A DNA stretch of 64,000 bases, from positions 62,001 to 126,000 of the forward strand of contig NZ_VBSL01000002.1 of the NCBI RefSeq assembly GCF_006149005.1. The letters run 5' to 3'. The first letter of the stretch is position 1, and every line of letters begins with the position of its first letter. The stretch comes from Larkinella sp. C7 (GTDB lineage Bacteria; Bacteroidota; Bacteroidia; Cytophagales; Spirosomataceae). Position numbers and translations under genes: made by a program. This document shows, piece after piece, positions 15,129 to 23,399 of the stretch. The notes below the pieces were generated by a model, which made no database searches, was not told the origin of the DNA, and worked only from the letters and a program-made list of their open reading frames with translations.

Positions 15129-16823
15129 ATGAAACGACTCTATACCTACACCTTCCTCCCGCTCCTGCTGATCACGTTGCTGGTGGGTGAATATTCCCAA
15201 ACCCCAAAGCTGCCCGAACCGGCGCAAACATTGACGGTTCGCGAAGTCCCCTACGCCCCCATTTGCGGGATGGCGAACATCGGCGGCATTCCCAATTCGC
15301 TGCTGCAACAATCCGTTGCGCTGCGGCCGAATGTCGGGCAATTTGCGACGCCGACGTCGACCAAAAATCCGAAGGCGCAGGCCTTTTTTGAACAGGGCAT
15401 GGCGTATCTGCACGGGTATGCACTGGTCGAAGCCGCCCGGTCGTTTCACGAAGCGTTGAAATTCGATTCGACGTTTGTGATGGCGCACGTGGGTCTGAGC
15501 CGTCTGTATATCCAACTGGAAGACAACAAAGCCGCTTTGAAAGCCGCCGAAACCGCCAAATCGTTCTCGAAATTTGCATCGGAACGTGAAAAAGCCCACA
15601 TTGATCTGCGGTTTGCGCAGTTGAAAGCCGTCGATTCCCTGAGCAATCAAAAACTGCTGAACGAGTACCGAACCAAAGTCAACGGAGCCGTCAAGCGGTT
15701 TCCAACCGATCCGGAACTGTGGCTGCTGTCCGGCAACTCCTACGAAAAATTTGCCACCGGCCGGGGGCAGGGTTCCTCAACGGGCAGCATCGCCATCTAC
15801 GAGAAAATCCTCCAGTTTGCGCCCGAACATCCGGCGGCTCACCACTATCTGATCCATGCTTACGAAGGCATGGGCGACTATACCGAGGCCCTGAAACACG
15901 GCAAAGCCTACGCCCGGCTGGCGCCGAACCTGGCCCACGCCCTCCACATGTATGCCCACGACCTGATGAAAACCGGCGATGTGGATAGTGCCATCGCGGA
16001 AATGAAACAGACGGATGCCATCGAACGCGGATTGTATACCAGCGAAAAATACGATCCGATGTACGACTGGCACCACATTCACAACATCTCGTTGCTGGCG
16101 CTTTGCTACCAGTATCAGGGCCGGATTCAGGAAGCGGAACAACTGGTGAAGGAGCGGTTTGAGATCAAACGACCGATCAATCTGGAACGAACGTTTTACA
16201 ACAAAATGGGTTACCCAACCCTGCTGATTACGCAAAACCGGGACGAGGAAGCCCGGCCCATCGCCGAAGAAATGACGAAAGGCAAAACGCCGGGCGAACG
16301 CGTGATCGGACACTATTTGCTGGGCATGATCGCCCTGAAAAAGAACCAGATCGAATCGGCGCGGGCTTCGCTGAAGCAGTCGCAAACCGAGCTGGTGGAA
16401 GCCAAAAACATCGCCCACACCGACTGGCTGAATGCCTGGCTCGATCCCCATCCCAAGTTCCTGGCTTCCCTGATTGCCCTGCACGACCCCGCAGCCCGGG
16501 AGAAAGGACTGGCCGACATCCACAAGTTCCAGACCAGCGCCCGTGACCAAACCGGCCCCGATCCCTGGATTGAAGCCCTTTTCCAACTGGAAATGATTGC
16601 CCAGGTGGCCGCCCAACTGAAACTAACTGATTTCGCCGAAGAAGCCACGAAGGTGCTGGCAGAACACGATCCGTATTATCCCGGCACCCATTTTTCTCTC
16701 GCCCGGGTGGCCGAACTGAAAGGTGATAAAGCGACCGCCGAACGCGAACGTCAACTGGCCCGACAAGGCTGGTCGAAAGCGGATGCAGTATTTTTAGCGC
16801 AAAATTTTCCAAAAAAGAAATAA
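15129..16823 (+). CDS. Exported TPR-repeat protein
   Basis: A 564-aa protein starting at ATG 15129 with a signal-like N-terminus (hydrophobic residues 8-20). From about residue 80 it contains tetratricopeptide-like helical repeats, for example A-F-F-E-Q-G-M-A-Y-L-H-G followed by A-R-S-F-H-E-A-L-K-F-D, a second set near 235-275 and more near 495-545. A conserved C-G-M-A-N-I-G-G-I-P segment sits near residue 45. TPR proteins mediate protein contacts; no catalytic motif is visible. It is followed 21 nt later by the speD-like gene on the same strand, so it may lead that transcript, but its content does not clearly link it to polyamines. Confidence 0.8.
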   Translation: MKRLYTYTFLPLLLITLLVGEYSQTPKLPEPAQTLTVREVPYAPICGMANIGGIPNSLLQQSVALRPNVGQFATPTSTKNPKAQAFFEQGMAYLHGYALVEAARSFHEALKFDSTFVMAHVGLSRLYIQLEDNKAALKAAETAKSFSKFASEREKAHIDLRFAQLKAVDSLSNQKLLNEYRTKVNGAVKRFPTDPELWLLSGNSYEKFATGRGQGSSTGSIAIYEKILQFAPEHPAAHHYLIHAYEGMGDYTEALKHGKAYARLAPNLAHALHMYAHDLMKTGDVDSAIAEMKQTDAIERGLYTSEKYDPMYDWHHIHNISLLALCYQYQGRIQEAEQLVKERFEIKRPINLERTFYNKMGYPTLLITQNRDEEARPIAEEMTKGKTPGERVIGHYLLGMIALKKNQIESARASLKQSQTELVEAKNIAHTDWLNAWLDPHPKFLASLIALHDPAAREKGLADIHKFQTSARDQTGPDPWIEALFQLEMIAQVAAQLKLTDFAEEATKVLAEHDPYYPGTHFSLARVAELKGDKATAERERQLARQGWSKADAVFLAQNFPKKK

Positions 16824-16844
16824 CAAAATTTTATCTTGCGGGCC

Positions 16845-17201
16845 ATGAATGCCTATCGCCCCGGCCTGCACATCCTGTCGACCTTCGAAGCCCCGTTGTC
16901 TGCCCTCACCAACGTTGAGCAGTGTCGCGCGGGCTTCGACCGGCTGATTCAGGAACTGGAACTGGCTAAGGTGGGCGAGGTGTATTATTCGTTTCCCAAC
17001 GGCGGTTTTACGGCGGTTCTCTGCCTGACTGAATCGCACGTGTCGATTCATACCTGGCCCGAAAACGGGCTGGCGACGTTCGACGTTTTCCTGTCCAATT
17101 TTCAACGCGATAACCGCCCGAAAGTCCGACGGTTTTATGAGGAATCCCTGCGTCTGTTCGGGGCTACGGCGGTTTTAAACGAACAGGAACTCATCCGCTG
17201 A
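16845..17201 (+). CDS. S-adenosylmethionine decarboxylase-like pyruvoyl protein (SpeD family), catalytic Cys replaced
   Basis: A 118-aa protein of SpeD class 1b length. The self-cleavage site E63-S64 is in the motif T-E-S-H-V-S-I-H-T-W-P-E; Ser64 would become the pyruvoyl group and His69 matches the processing His. In characterised enzymes a gap-free alignment continues to D-V-(F/Y)-T-C-G, with the catalytic proton-donor Cys; here the sequence is D-V-F-L-S-N, so Ser84 replaces Cys. Processing may still occur, but decarboxylation efficiency or substrate may differ. ATG 16845 is preferred to TTG 16836. It heads an operon with an aminopropyltransferase-like protein, whose substrate would be decarboxylated AdoMet. 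I leave the symbol empty because of the changed residue. Confidence 0.85.
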   Translation: MNAYRPGLHILSTFEAPLSALTNVEQCRAGFDRLIQELELAKVGEVYYSFPNGGFTAVLCLTESHVSIHTWPENGLATFDVFLSNFQRDNRPKVRRFYEESLRLFGATAVLNEQELIR

Positions 17202-17215
17202 CGCTGTCCGAAACC

Positions 17216-18484
17216 ATGCCCACCGCCCCATCCTCTTCCCCCACCTCGTTCGACTGCCCCCACTGCCAGGCTCCGGTTCCGGGCTATGACCTCGCCGAGA
17301 GTTCGTATTTCTGCTGCGGCCAGTGCTACACCTATTTTCAGTATGGTGATACCGGCCCGCAGCGCATCATCATGGCCTTTCCGCCCATGCCCACCCCGCC
17401 CGCCCTGCCGCTCGGGGCCGAAGGGTACCTCGACGGGAAATGGGTTCGGGTAACGGGCTACCTGCGCAAGCGGGAAATCCAGTATGAAGAAAGCTGGATG
17501 GAATACGTCCTGATGACCAAAGAAGGCCCGCACCAGATGCTGGCCGAATTCAGGGGGCATTGGATGCTGGTTCGGCCGGTGGACGAAGCCTATACCGAAA
17601 CGCAAAACGCAAAAGTCTTGGATCAGGACCGCGAATACGCCCTGTATAACCGCTACAACTGCCTCATTCTGAACGCCGTCGGCGAGTTTTACTGGAACAT
17701 CGTTGATGATACGGAACTAACCATTTCGGAGTATATTCACCCGCCCTATCTGATCAGCCGGGAGGCCAGCAGCCAGAAAACCGAGTGCTACAAAGCGGAA
17801 TACAAAACGCCACAGGACATTTCGAAAGCCTTCGGACTGGCCGATGCGGTTTTACCGAATCCCGTTGGCGTCGGGGCCATCCAGCCCAATCCGGCCGTCG
17901 AAAAACGGGAACCGGCGATCTGGTTGACCACCCGGCTGGCGTTGCTGATCGTAGCCGTTCAGGTGCTTTTTTACTTCCTGAAACCGCAGAAAACCCTTTT
18001 CAATCAGGAGTTTTCCTGGAACTCGGATTCGACGGTGCAAAGCCGCGCGCAACCCATCGTGACGCCTTCGTTCCCCATCGACGGTCCGGCGGCTGTGGCA
18101 ATTCAGTTAAAGGTGAATGTCGATAACAACTGGTTTGAATTACCAGTCAGTCTGATCAACGAAAGCACCAACCAATCCTACGAGTTTACGCGCATTGTTG
18201 AATATTACCACGGGGTTGAATACGGCGAAAGCTGGCAGGAAGGGGCCCAGGACGACGAAGCCATTTTGTCACGCATTCCGGCCGGGCAATATCACCTCAA
18301 CCTGTATCCGTCGTCCGAAGGAAAAAACCGGGTTATTTTCCAGCTTAAAGTGATTCAAAATCCGGTTCTGTATTCCAACCTGTTTATTATGCTGGCCCTG
18401 CTGGCGATCTACCCGATCATCCTGTTTTTTCAGCGCAATCTGTTCGAACAGAAACGCTGGGCCGAGAGTGATTTTTCGGCCTAG
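17216..18484 (+). CDS. DUF4178-containing membrane protein with zinc ribbon
   Basis: A 422-aa protein. Residues ~14-40 form a zinc-ribbon-like knuckle pair (C-P-H-C and C-C-G-Q-C). Residues ~55-190 match DUF4178, with features G-x-Y-x-x-x-x-Y-E-E-S-W and N-A-V-G-E-F-Y-W. Two hydrophobic segments near 240-257 and 387-407 flank a ~130-residue domain likely outside the cytoplasm. DUF4178 has no proven function, but it recurs with DUF350, SpeD and spermidine-synthase-like proteins in other phyla (general knowledge). The gene starts 14 nt after the speD-like gene. Confidence 0.8.
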   Translation: MPTAPSSSPTSFDCPHCQAPVPGYDLAESSYFCCGQCYTYFQYGDTGPQRIIMAFPPMPTPPALPLGAEGYLDGKWVRVTGYLRKREIQYEESWMEYVLMTKEGPHQMLAEFRGHWMLVRPVDEAYTETQNAKVLDQDREYALYNRYNCLILNAVGEFYWNIVDDTELTISEYIHPPYLISREASSQKTECYKAEYKTPQDISKAFGLADAVLPNPVGVGAIQPNPAVEKREPAIWLTTRLALLIVAVQVLFYFLKPQKTLFNQEFSWNSDSTVQSRAQPIVTPSFPIDGPAAVAIQLKVNVDNNWFELPVSLINESTNQSYEFTRIVEYYHGVEYGESWQEGAQDDEAILSRIPAGQYHLNLYPSSEGKNRVIFQLKVIQNPVLYSNLFIMLALLAIYPIILFFQRNLFEQKRWAESDFSA

Positions 18485-18529
18485 ATAGACTCAAGCAAGC
18501 GACCGAATACCGTAAACAGAAAACCTCGC

Positions 18530-18721
18530 ATGAAAAACCTCGCAAAAATAAAATTCCTGGTGCTGGCGGGCGGTTTGCTCCTTGCCGGCTTCACCTGGGC
18601 CGGGATGTCGGGCAGCCGCTTGCTGGGCGACGATCTGGAAAGTGTTGACAAACTCGACAACTACAAAAACGGTTCGGGCGGGCGGCATTCGGGCCGACGC
18701 AGTTATTTTTACCACAAATAA
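18530..18721 (+). CDS. 63-aa exported or membrane peptide in polyamine operon
   Basis: A 63-aa protein with a hydrophobic N-terminal segment (residues ~9-25, ending A-G-F-T-W-A-G) resembling a signal peptide or anchor, then a short acidic part (D-D-L-E-S-V-D) and a Gly/Ser/Arg-rich tail ending in aromatic residues. I recognise no family. It lies between DUF4178 and DUF350, 45 and 12 nt from them, in the position where other lineages may carry DUF4247. It has no similarity I can see to DUF4247. Likely a true gene because of spacing, codon use and signal-like N-terminus. Confidence 0.7.
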   Translation: MKNLAKIKFLVLAGGLLLAGFTWAGMSGSRLLGDDLESVDKLDNYKNGSGGRHSGRRSYFYHK

Positions 18722-18733
18722 ACCCTGTTTCTC

Positions 18734-18949
18734 ATGGACTTGTCTACGCTGAAGTACATCGTTCCCTCCGTCGTCTATTCGTTGGTCGGTATCCTGATTC
18801 TGGTCATCAGTTTCGTCATTATCGAGAAAATTGCCCCCGAAAACCTCTGGAAAAAGATCGTAGACGAAGAAAACGTCGCGCTTTCGATTCTGGCGGCCGC
18901 TTTCATGATTGCGGTGGCCATTATCATCAGTTCCGCCATACATGAGTAA
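18734..18949 (+). CDS. DUF350 small membrane protein
   Basis: A 71-aa protein with two transmembrane helices (about 8-30 and 48-67) separated by a charged loop. It matches a single DUF350 unit; characterised members of the family (YjfL-like) are usually twice this length with two units, so this one probably oligomerises. The loop I-A-P-E-N-L-W-K-K-I-V-D-E-E-N-V-A is typical. Its stop overlaps the start of the aminopropyltransferase gene by 8 nt. The role is unproven; a channel or membrane-scaffold role has been suggested from gene context. Confidence 0.85.
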   Translation: MDLSTLKYIVPSVVYSLVGILILVISFVIIEKIAPENLWKKIVDEENVALSILAAAFMIAVAIIISSAIHE

Positions 18950-20465
18950 GCCGGATAACCGACACCGGCACCTGCTGCTGTTGCTGTCGGTTTTTGTGAT
19001 TGCAACCTGCGGACTCATCTACGAATTGGTGGCCGGAACCCTGGCGAGTTACCTCCTGGGCGATTCGGTTACGCAGTTTTCGACCATCATTGGCGTCTAT
19101 CTGTTTTCAATGGGCATCGGTTCGTGGCTGTCCAAATACCTCGACGGCCCTCTGTTGAAGTGGTTCATCCGCATCGAAATTCTGGTTGGTATTGTGGGCG
19201 GTGGCAGCGCTCCGCTGCTCTTTGTTTTGTTCGAATACGCGGCTTCGTTCCGGCTGGTTCTGTATTCGCTGGTGAGTTTGACCGGGATTCTGGTGGGATT
19301 GGAAATTCCGTTGCTGATGCGGATTCTGGAGAACCAGCTTACCTTCAAAGACCTGGTTTCCAGAGTTTTTACCTTCGACTACATCGGGGCGTTACTCGCT
19401 TCGCTGATCTTCCCGCTCGTCCTTGTCCCCTACCTGGGCCTCATCCGGACGTCCCTGTTTTTCGGATTGATGAACGTCGCCGTCGCCTGGTTTCTGCTGC
19501 ACCAGTTTCCCGAAACCAAACCGTATCGCCGGTCGCTGGTCACGGCCATCCTCCTCTCCTCTTTTCTGCTGATCGGCGGTTTTGTTTATGCCGAACAGAT
19601 CATGACCTACACCGAAAATCTGACGTTTCAGGATAAGGTGATTTACAGCAAAAGCACGTCGTACCAGCGCATCGTGCTGACGGCCAACAACCGCGAGTTG
19701 CGGCTTTTCCTCAACGGCAACCTCCAGTTCAGTTCGGCGGATGAATACCGTTACCACGAAGCGCTCGTTCACCCGGCTTTGCAGGCCCTTCCGAAGGCCA
19801 GCCGGGTCCTGGTGTTGGGTGGAGGAGATGGTTTGGCCGTGCGCGAAATCCTGAAATACCCGCACATCCAGTCCGTTACGCTCGTCGACCTCGATCCGGG
19901 CATGACGGATCTTTTTCGCCGGAATGAGGTACTCCTGAAGCTGAATAACCGCTCCTTACTTTCGCCCAAAGTACAGATTGTCAATACCGATGCCTACCAT
20001 TTTGTCCGGCAGGACACCGCCCGTTACGACCTGATTGTTGTTGATTTTCCCGATCCGTCGAATTACTCGATTGGCAAATTGTACAGCACATCCTTCTACC
20101 AGGAACTCAACCGCCTGATTCGGCCCGGTGGTCTGGCGGTGGTGCAATCGACCTCGCCCTACATTGCCCGGCAATCGTTCTGGTGCATTCGCAATACGAT
20201 TGCGGCCTCCGGTTTTCAGACCATTCCCTACCACGCTTATGTGCCCTCGTTTGGCGAATGGGGTTTTATTCTGCTGTTGCGAAACCACCACTGGCGGGGT
20301 GACGGGCCGTTGCCGAAGGGGCTCCGGTTTGTCAATGCGCGAACCATCCACGACATGCTGAACTTCCCGCCCGACATGGCTGAGGTTCCGACCGAAATCA
20401 ACAAGCTCAACAACCAGGTACTGGTGCATTATTTCGAAGATGACTGGACGCCCTACGCCCACTGA
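18942..20465 (+). CDS. Membrane-anchored polyamine aminopropyltransferase (spermidine synthase-like)
   Basis: A 507-aa fusion. Residues 1-220 contain about seven hydrophobic segments (MFS-like membrane domain). Residues ~230-480 are the aminopropyltransferase: a Q-R-I-V-L segment, V-L-V-L-G-G-G-D-G near 289-297 for decarboxylated-AdoMet binding, V-D-L-D-P-G-M, and V-V-D-F-P-D-P-S-N with S-T-S-F-Y downstream. Soluble SpeE is ~280 aa, so the membrane half is an addition found in many bacteria. I use ATG 18942, which overlaps the DUF350 stop. Expected reaction: transfer of an aminopropyl group to a diamine or other amine acceptor. The catalytic domain should face the cytosol or membrane surface; the acceptor is unknown. 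Confidence 0.88.
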   Translation: MSKPDNRHRHLLLLLSVFVIATCGLIYELVAGTLASYLLGDSVTQFSTIIGVYLFSMGIGSWLSKYLDGPLLKWFIRIEILVGIVGGGSAPLLFVLFEYAASFRLVLYSLVSLTGILVGLEIPLLMRILENQLTFKDLVSRVFTFDYIGALLASLIFPLVLVPYLGLIRTSLFFGLMNVAVAWFLLHQFPETKPYRRSLVTAILLSSFLLIGGFVYAEQIMTYTENLTFQDKVIYSKSTSYQRIVLTANNRELRLFLNGNLQFSSADEYRYHEALVHPALQALPKASRVLVLGGGDGLAVREILKYPHIQSVTLVDLDPGMTDLFRRNEVLLKLNNRSLLSPKVQIVNTDAYHFVRQDTARYDLIVVDFPDPSNYSIGKLYSTSFYQELNRLIRPGGLAVVQSTSPYIARQSFWCIRNTIAASGFQTIPYHAYVPSFGEWGFILLLRNHHWRGDGPLPKGLRFVNARTIHDMLNFPPDMAEVPTEINKLNNQVLVHYFEDDWTPYAH

Positions 20466-22092
20466 CCCACCCGAATCGCCGGGCCGCCGTCAGTTTCTGG
20501 AACAAGCCGCCGGACTCGGTTTGTCGGCTCTGCTGGCCGGATCGGCGGGTTTGAGTGCCTGCCAGCCGTCGTCCCACCAGCACATCAAGGGCGGCATGAT
20601 CGGAGCGAATCATGCGGTCGGTCATTTGCTCCGGAATCCGGAAAAACTGCCCCCACCGACGCAGACACTGGAAACGGACGTCCTGATTGTGGGCGGTGGC
20701 GTTGCCGGTTTGTCGGCCCGGCGGTGGCTCTGGCAGCAGGGCATGCGGGATGTGTTGCTGGTGGAATTGGCGGATCGACCGGGGGGCAATGCCGTCAGTG
20801 GTCAGAATGCCGTATCGGCCTATCCGTGGGGCGCTCATTACCTGCCGATTCCTGATCTCCGAAATCGCGAACTGCTTGACTTTCTGACCGAAAGCCAGGC
20901 CATTACCGGTTTTGATCCAGGCGGTTTACCGGTTTACAATGATTATTACCTATGTCACGACCCCGAAGAACGGCTGTTCATCAACGGGCACTGGCAGGAA
21001 GGGCTGGTGCCGGAAGTTGGGATTTCGGCCGACGACAAACAGCAGATTGCCCGGTTTTTTAAACTCGTAGATGAACTAAAACACGCCAAAGGCAAAGATG
21101 GCCTGGATGCGTTTGCCATTCCGCTCGACGGTTCTTCGACGGATGAACGGTTTCGGCAGTGGGACGCGGTTTCGTTCGAATCGTATCTGAATGAGCAGCA
21201 GTTGACGTCGCCGTATCTGCGCTGGTTTCTGGAATATGGTTGCAAGGATGATTACGGAACGACCTTAGCGAACACCTCAGCCTGGGCCGGGTTGCACTAT
21301 TTTGCGGCCCGAAAAGGCGTTGCGGCCAATGCTGAAGCCAACGCGGTGCTGACCTGGCCGGAAGGCAATGCGTTTTTAGTCAGCCAGTTAGAAAAGCAGG
21401 CAGCGTCTCCCATCCAATCCAATCGGCTGGTTTTTCGTATGGAGGAAACCCATCAGGGCGTTCGTATTCTTAGTTACGATGTGGTTCAGAAAATGACGAT
21501 TGCAATTCTGGCCCGGAAGGTGTTGCTGGCGACGCCCCAGTTCATTACGAAAAACCTACTCAAAAACCGGGTGATCGCCGGGTTTGAATATAGTCCCTGG
21601 CTGGTGGCGAATCTAACCGTCAACGGTTTGCCGCAAAACCGGGGCATGCCGCTCTGCTGGGATAACGTGATTTACGGAAGCCCCTCCGTCGGCTATGTCA
21701 CGGCCACGCACCAGCACTTGAAATCGAGTGATCAAAAAGTGATTACGGTGTATTGGCCGCTGGTTCAGGAACCGCCCGACGTAGCCCGGCGCAAAGCCTA
21801 CCAAATGCCGTATGAAGACTGGGTAAGGCTGCTGGTGGCCGATCTGGAAAGGGCACATCCCGGTGTCAGTGAATACATTGCATCCATCGATTGCTGGATT
21901 TGGGGACACGGGATGATTGCGCCAACACCCGGTTTTATCTGGGGTGAAGCCCGCCAAAAAGCCGCCACTGCCATCAATAACAAACTCTATTTTGCTCACT
22001 CGGACCTGAGCGGTGTTTCGATTTTTGAAGAAGCTTTTTACCAGGGCATTCGGGCTGCCAAAGAAATTTTGGGGCAAAAACCCTCCGACTGA
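20440..22092 (+). CDS. Tat-exported lipoprotein FAD amine oxidase
   Basis: A 550-aa protein. The N-terminus has a twin-arginine motif G-R-R-Q-F-L at residues 15-20, a hydrophobic core and lipobox L-S-A-C with Cys41, so a folded flavoprotein would be exported by Tat and lipid-anchored. Residues 81-95 hold the FAD Rossmann motif V-L-I-V-G-G-G-V-A-G-L-S, followed by D-R-P-G-G-N-A. The family is amine oxidase/phytoene desaturase-like. The start overlaps the aminopropyltransferase gene by 26 nt, implying translational coupling. A polyamine as substrate is inferred from the operon only; no substrate pocket can be read from sequence. It would act in the periplasm on amine products. Confidence 0.85.
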   Translation: MTGRPTPTDPPESPGRRQFLEQAAGLGLSALLAGSAGLSACQPSSHQHIKGGMIGANHAVGHLLRNPEKLPPPTQTLETDVLIVGGGVAGLSARRWLWQQGMRDVLLVELADRPGGNAVSGQNAVSAYPWGAHYLPIPDLRNRELLDFLTESQAITGFDPGGLPVYNDYYLCHDPEERLFINGHWQEGLVPEVGISADDKQQIARFFKLVDELKHAKGKDGLDAFAIPLDGSSTDERFRQWDAVSFESYLNEQQLTSPYLRWFLEYGCKDDYGTTLANTSAWAGLHYFAARKGVAANAEANAVLTWPEGNAFLVSQLEKQAASPIQSNRLVFRMEETHQGVRILSYDVVQKMTIAILARKVLLATPQFITKNLLKNRVIAGFEYSPWLVANLTVNGLPQNRGMPLCWDNVIYGSPSVGYVTATHQHLKSSDQKVITVYWPLVQEPPDVARRKAYQMPYEDWVRLLVADLERAHPGVSEYIASIDCWIWGHGMIAPTPGFIWGEARQKAATAINNKLYFAHSDLSGVSIFEEAFYQGIRAAKEILGQKPSD

Positions 22093-22150
22093 CAATCTAT
22101 CGGAACGACTGATCGTTGCTCCAACAGGAAGCACCCACCGCCCACCTTTC

Positions 22151-22618
22151 ATGAAGCGAACCTTACTTTTCTTCTTTTTCTTATTCGGATTATTCGTTGA
22201 ATCTCAGGCCCAGTTGGGCAACCGGAAACCCATCAACCGGGCCGAATTCATTCGGCTCATGCAAACCGTGGCCGCCGGTCTCAACGAGAACAATGGTCGA
22301 AAAGCGGCCGACTGTTTCACGCTGGATGCCATTTATTCCGAACCGCCCAACAAACAGATCTACCGGGGTCGCGACCGGATTTTCGAGTTTTTTGGCGGCT
22401 GGAAAGGACGCCCGAAAGTAGTGCAGATGGTCTGGCACCACCTGACGTTTGATGAACAAACCCAGGTTGGCTCGGGCGAGTTTACGCTCACCAACGGTTC
22501 CAGCGCGCACGGCATGGTCAGTGTCAAAATACGCGAAGGATTGATCGGTAACTGGCGGGAATATTTCTACCAGTCTGCGCTGGACTGGAACGGTTTTATT
22601 TTGCAAAATCCATTTTGA
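22151..22618 (+). CDS. Secreted NTF2/SnoaL-like protein
   Basis: A 155-aa protein beginning at ATG 22151 with a clear signal peptide (hydrophobic residues 5-16, cleavage after Q-A near 21). The mature part resembles the NTF2-like fold: helical N-terminus, F-T-L-D-A-I-Y-S-E-P, Y-R-G-R-D-R-I-F-E-F-F and a final R-E-Y-F-Y-Q-S-A-L-D-W-N. Such domains serve as small enzymes or binding modules. It is 58 nt after the amine oxidase gene on the same strand and may be the last gene of that operon. No catalytic residues can be named with confidence. Confidence 0.72.
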   Translation: MKRTLLFFFFLFGLFVESQAQLGNRKPINRAEFIRLMQTVAAGLNENNGRKAADCFTLDAIYSEPPNKQIYRGRDRIFEFFGGWKGRPKVVQMVWHHLTFDEQTQVGSGEFTLTNGSSAHGMVSVKIREGLIGNWREYFYQSALDWNGFILQNPF

Positions 22619-22774
22619 GTTCAGGTACGAAAGAGCGTTCAAAAGTCCGAAATCGGTTTTTTAGGACACGCCAATACAAAGCGTACGCCCAACTTCTTAG
22701 CCTTGATGATCCCCTCTGCAAAACTTTTTGGCAGGCATCCGGTTAGTATTCTGTATAGACCACAAATTGCTATT

Positions 22775-23086
22775 ATGGATAAGCTACAGAAGTTTGAATT
22801 GATGAATAAGATTGTTCGTGAATTCGAGGATCTTCAAAATAGTCAGACGGCCCTCATTCAGAAAATTGGAAAGATCGAAGTCGACAACATGAATGGGTTG
22901 AATGACGCGAATCTGGAAAAAACGCTGGGAACCATGCACGGAAAAATCGCCGAAAACCTGGATTCCATTACGGAGATTTTCTCGTACTTTGAGAGCCAGC
23001 GCGACGAATATGCCGAGAAGAACGGAGCTGCCATTGCTGCGCTTGAAGCGGCTGCGGCCATTGAAGCAGCCAAAGCGGCTAATTAA
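22775..23086 (+). CDS. Small coiled-coil protein, unknown
   Basis: A 103-aa soluble helical protein starting at ATG 22775 (an upstream ATG at 22706 is less likely). The heptad-like pattern over residues 5-85 (L-x-x-F-E-L-M-N-K-I-V-x-x-F-x-D-L) suggests a coiled coil. The C-terminus is a low-complexity Ala-rich tail (A-A-I-A-A-L-E-A-A-A-A-I-E-A-A-K-A). I recognise no family. A GC-rich terminator hairpin follows 8 nt after the stop, so it is a monocistronic or last gene. Confidence 0.68.
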   Translation: MDKLQKFELMNKIVREFEDLQNSQTALIQKIGKIEVDNMNGLNDANLEKTLGTMHGKIAENLDSITEIFSYFESQRDEYAEKNGAAIAALEAAAAIEAAKAAN

Positions 23087-23094
23087 TTAAAGAA

Positions 23095-23144
23095 TAGCCC
23101 ACTGATCTAGCCTATCCGTTGGAGACTCCTGGTTCAGTGGGCTA
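23095..23144 (+). terminator. Rho-independent terminator-like hairpin
   Basis: TAGCCCACTGA (23095-23105) and TCAGTGGGCTA (23134-23144) form a perfect 11-bp stem, followed by TCTTATTTC. It follows the stop at 23086. The loop is long (28 nt) and the T-tract is interrupted. Confidence 0.7.
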
Positions 23145-23177
23145 TCTTATTTCATTCCCATCCTAACTTCAGCAGGC

Positions 23178-23387
23178 ATGTTACATTTTCAACTGGTCGA
23201 AAAAGACGACATTTCGCAGCACAACGAATATTTTGAAGTGCATACGACCCAGGACGACGCACACGTCAAAAGCCTCTTTTTTACCACGAATGAAGAAAAT
23301 CTGGAAGAGGTAGCGGCTGTCATTGTTGCCGAGCACATGCCAAACGTCAAACATTGGACGATCATTCCGCACCGGAAAGACAGTTAG
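23178..23387 (+). CDS. 69-aa soluble protein, unknown
   Basis: A 69-aa acidic protein with a hydrophobic beta-strand start (L-H-F-Q-L-V-E-K-D-D) and a K-H-W-T-I-I-P end. There is no signal or membrane segment. I do not recognise a family. It is flanked by a terminator upstream and converges on the sulfatase gene with only 12 nt between stops. Reasonable start ATG and codon use support a real gene. Confidence 0.6.
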   Translation: MLHFQLVEKDDISQHNEYFEVHTTQDDAHVKSLFFTTNEENLEEVAAVIVAEHMPNVKHWTIIPHRKDS

Positions 23388-23399
23388 CCTTCTACGGCT

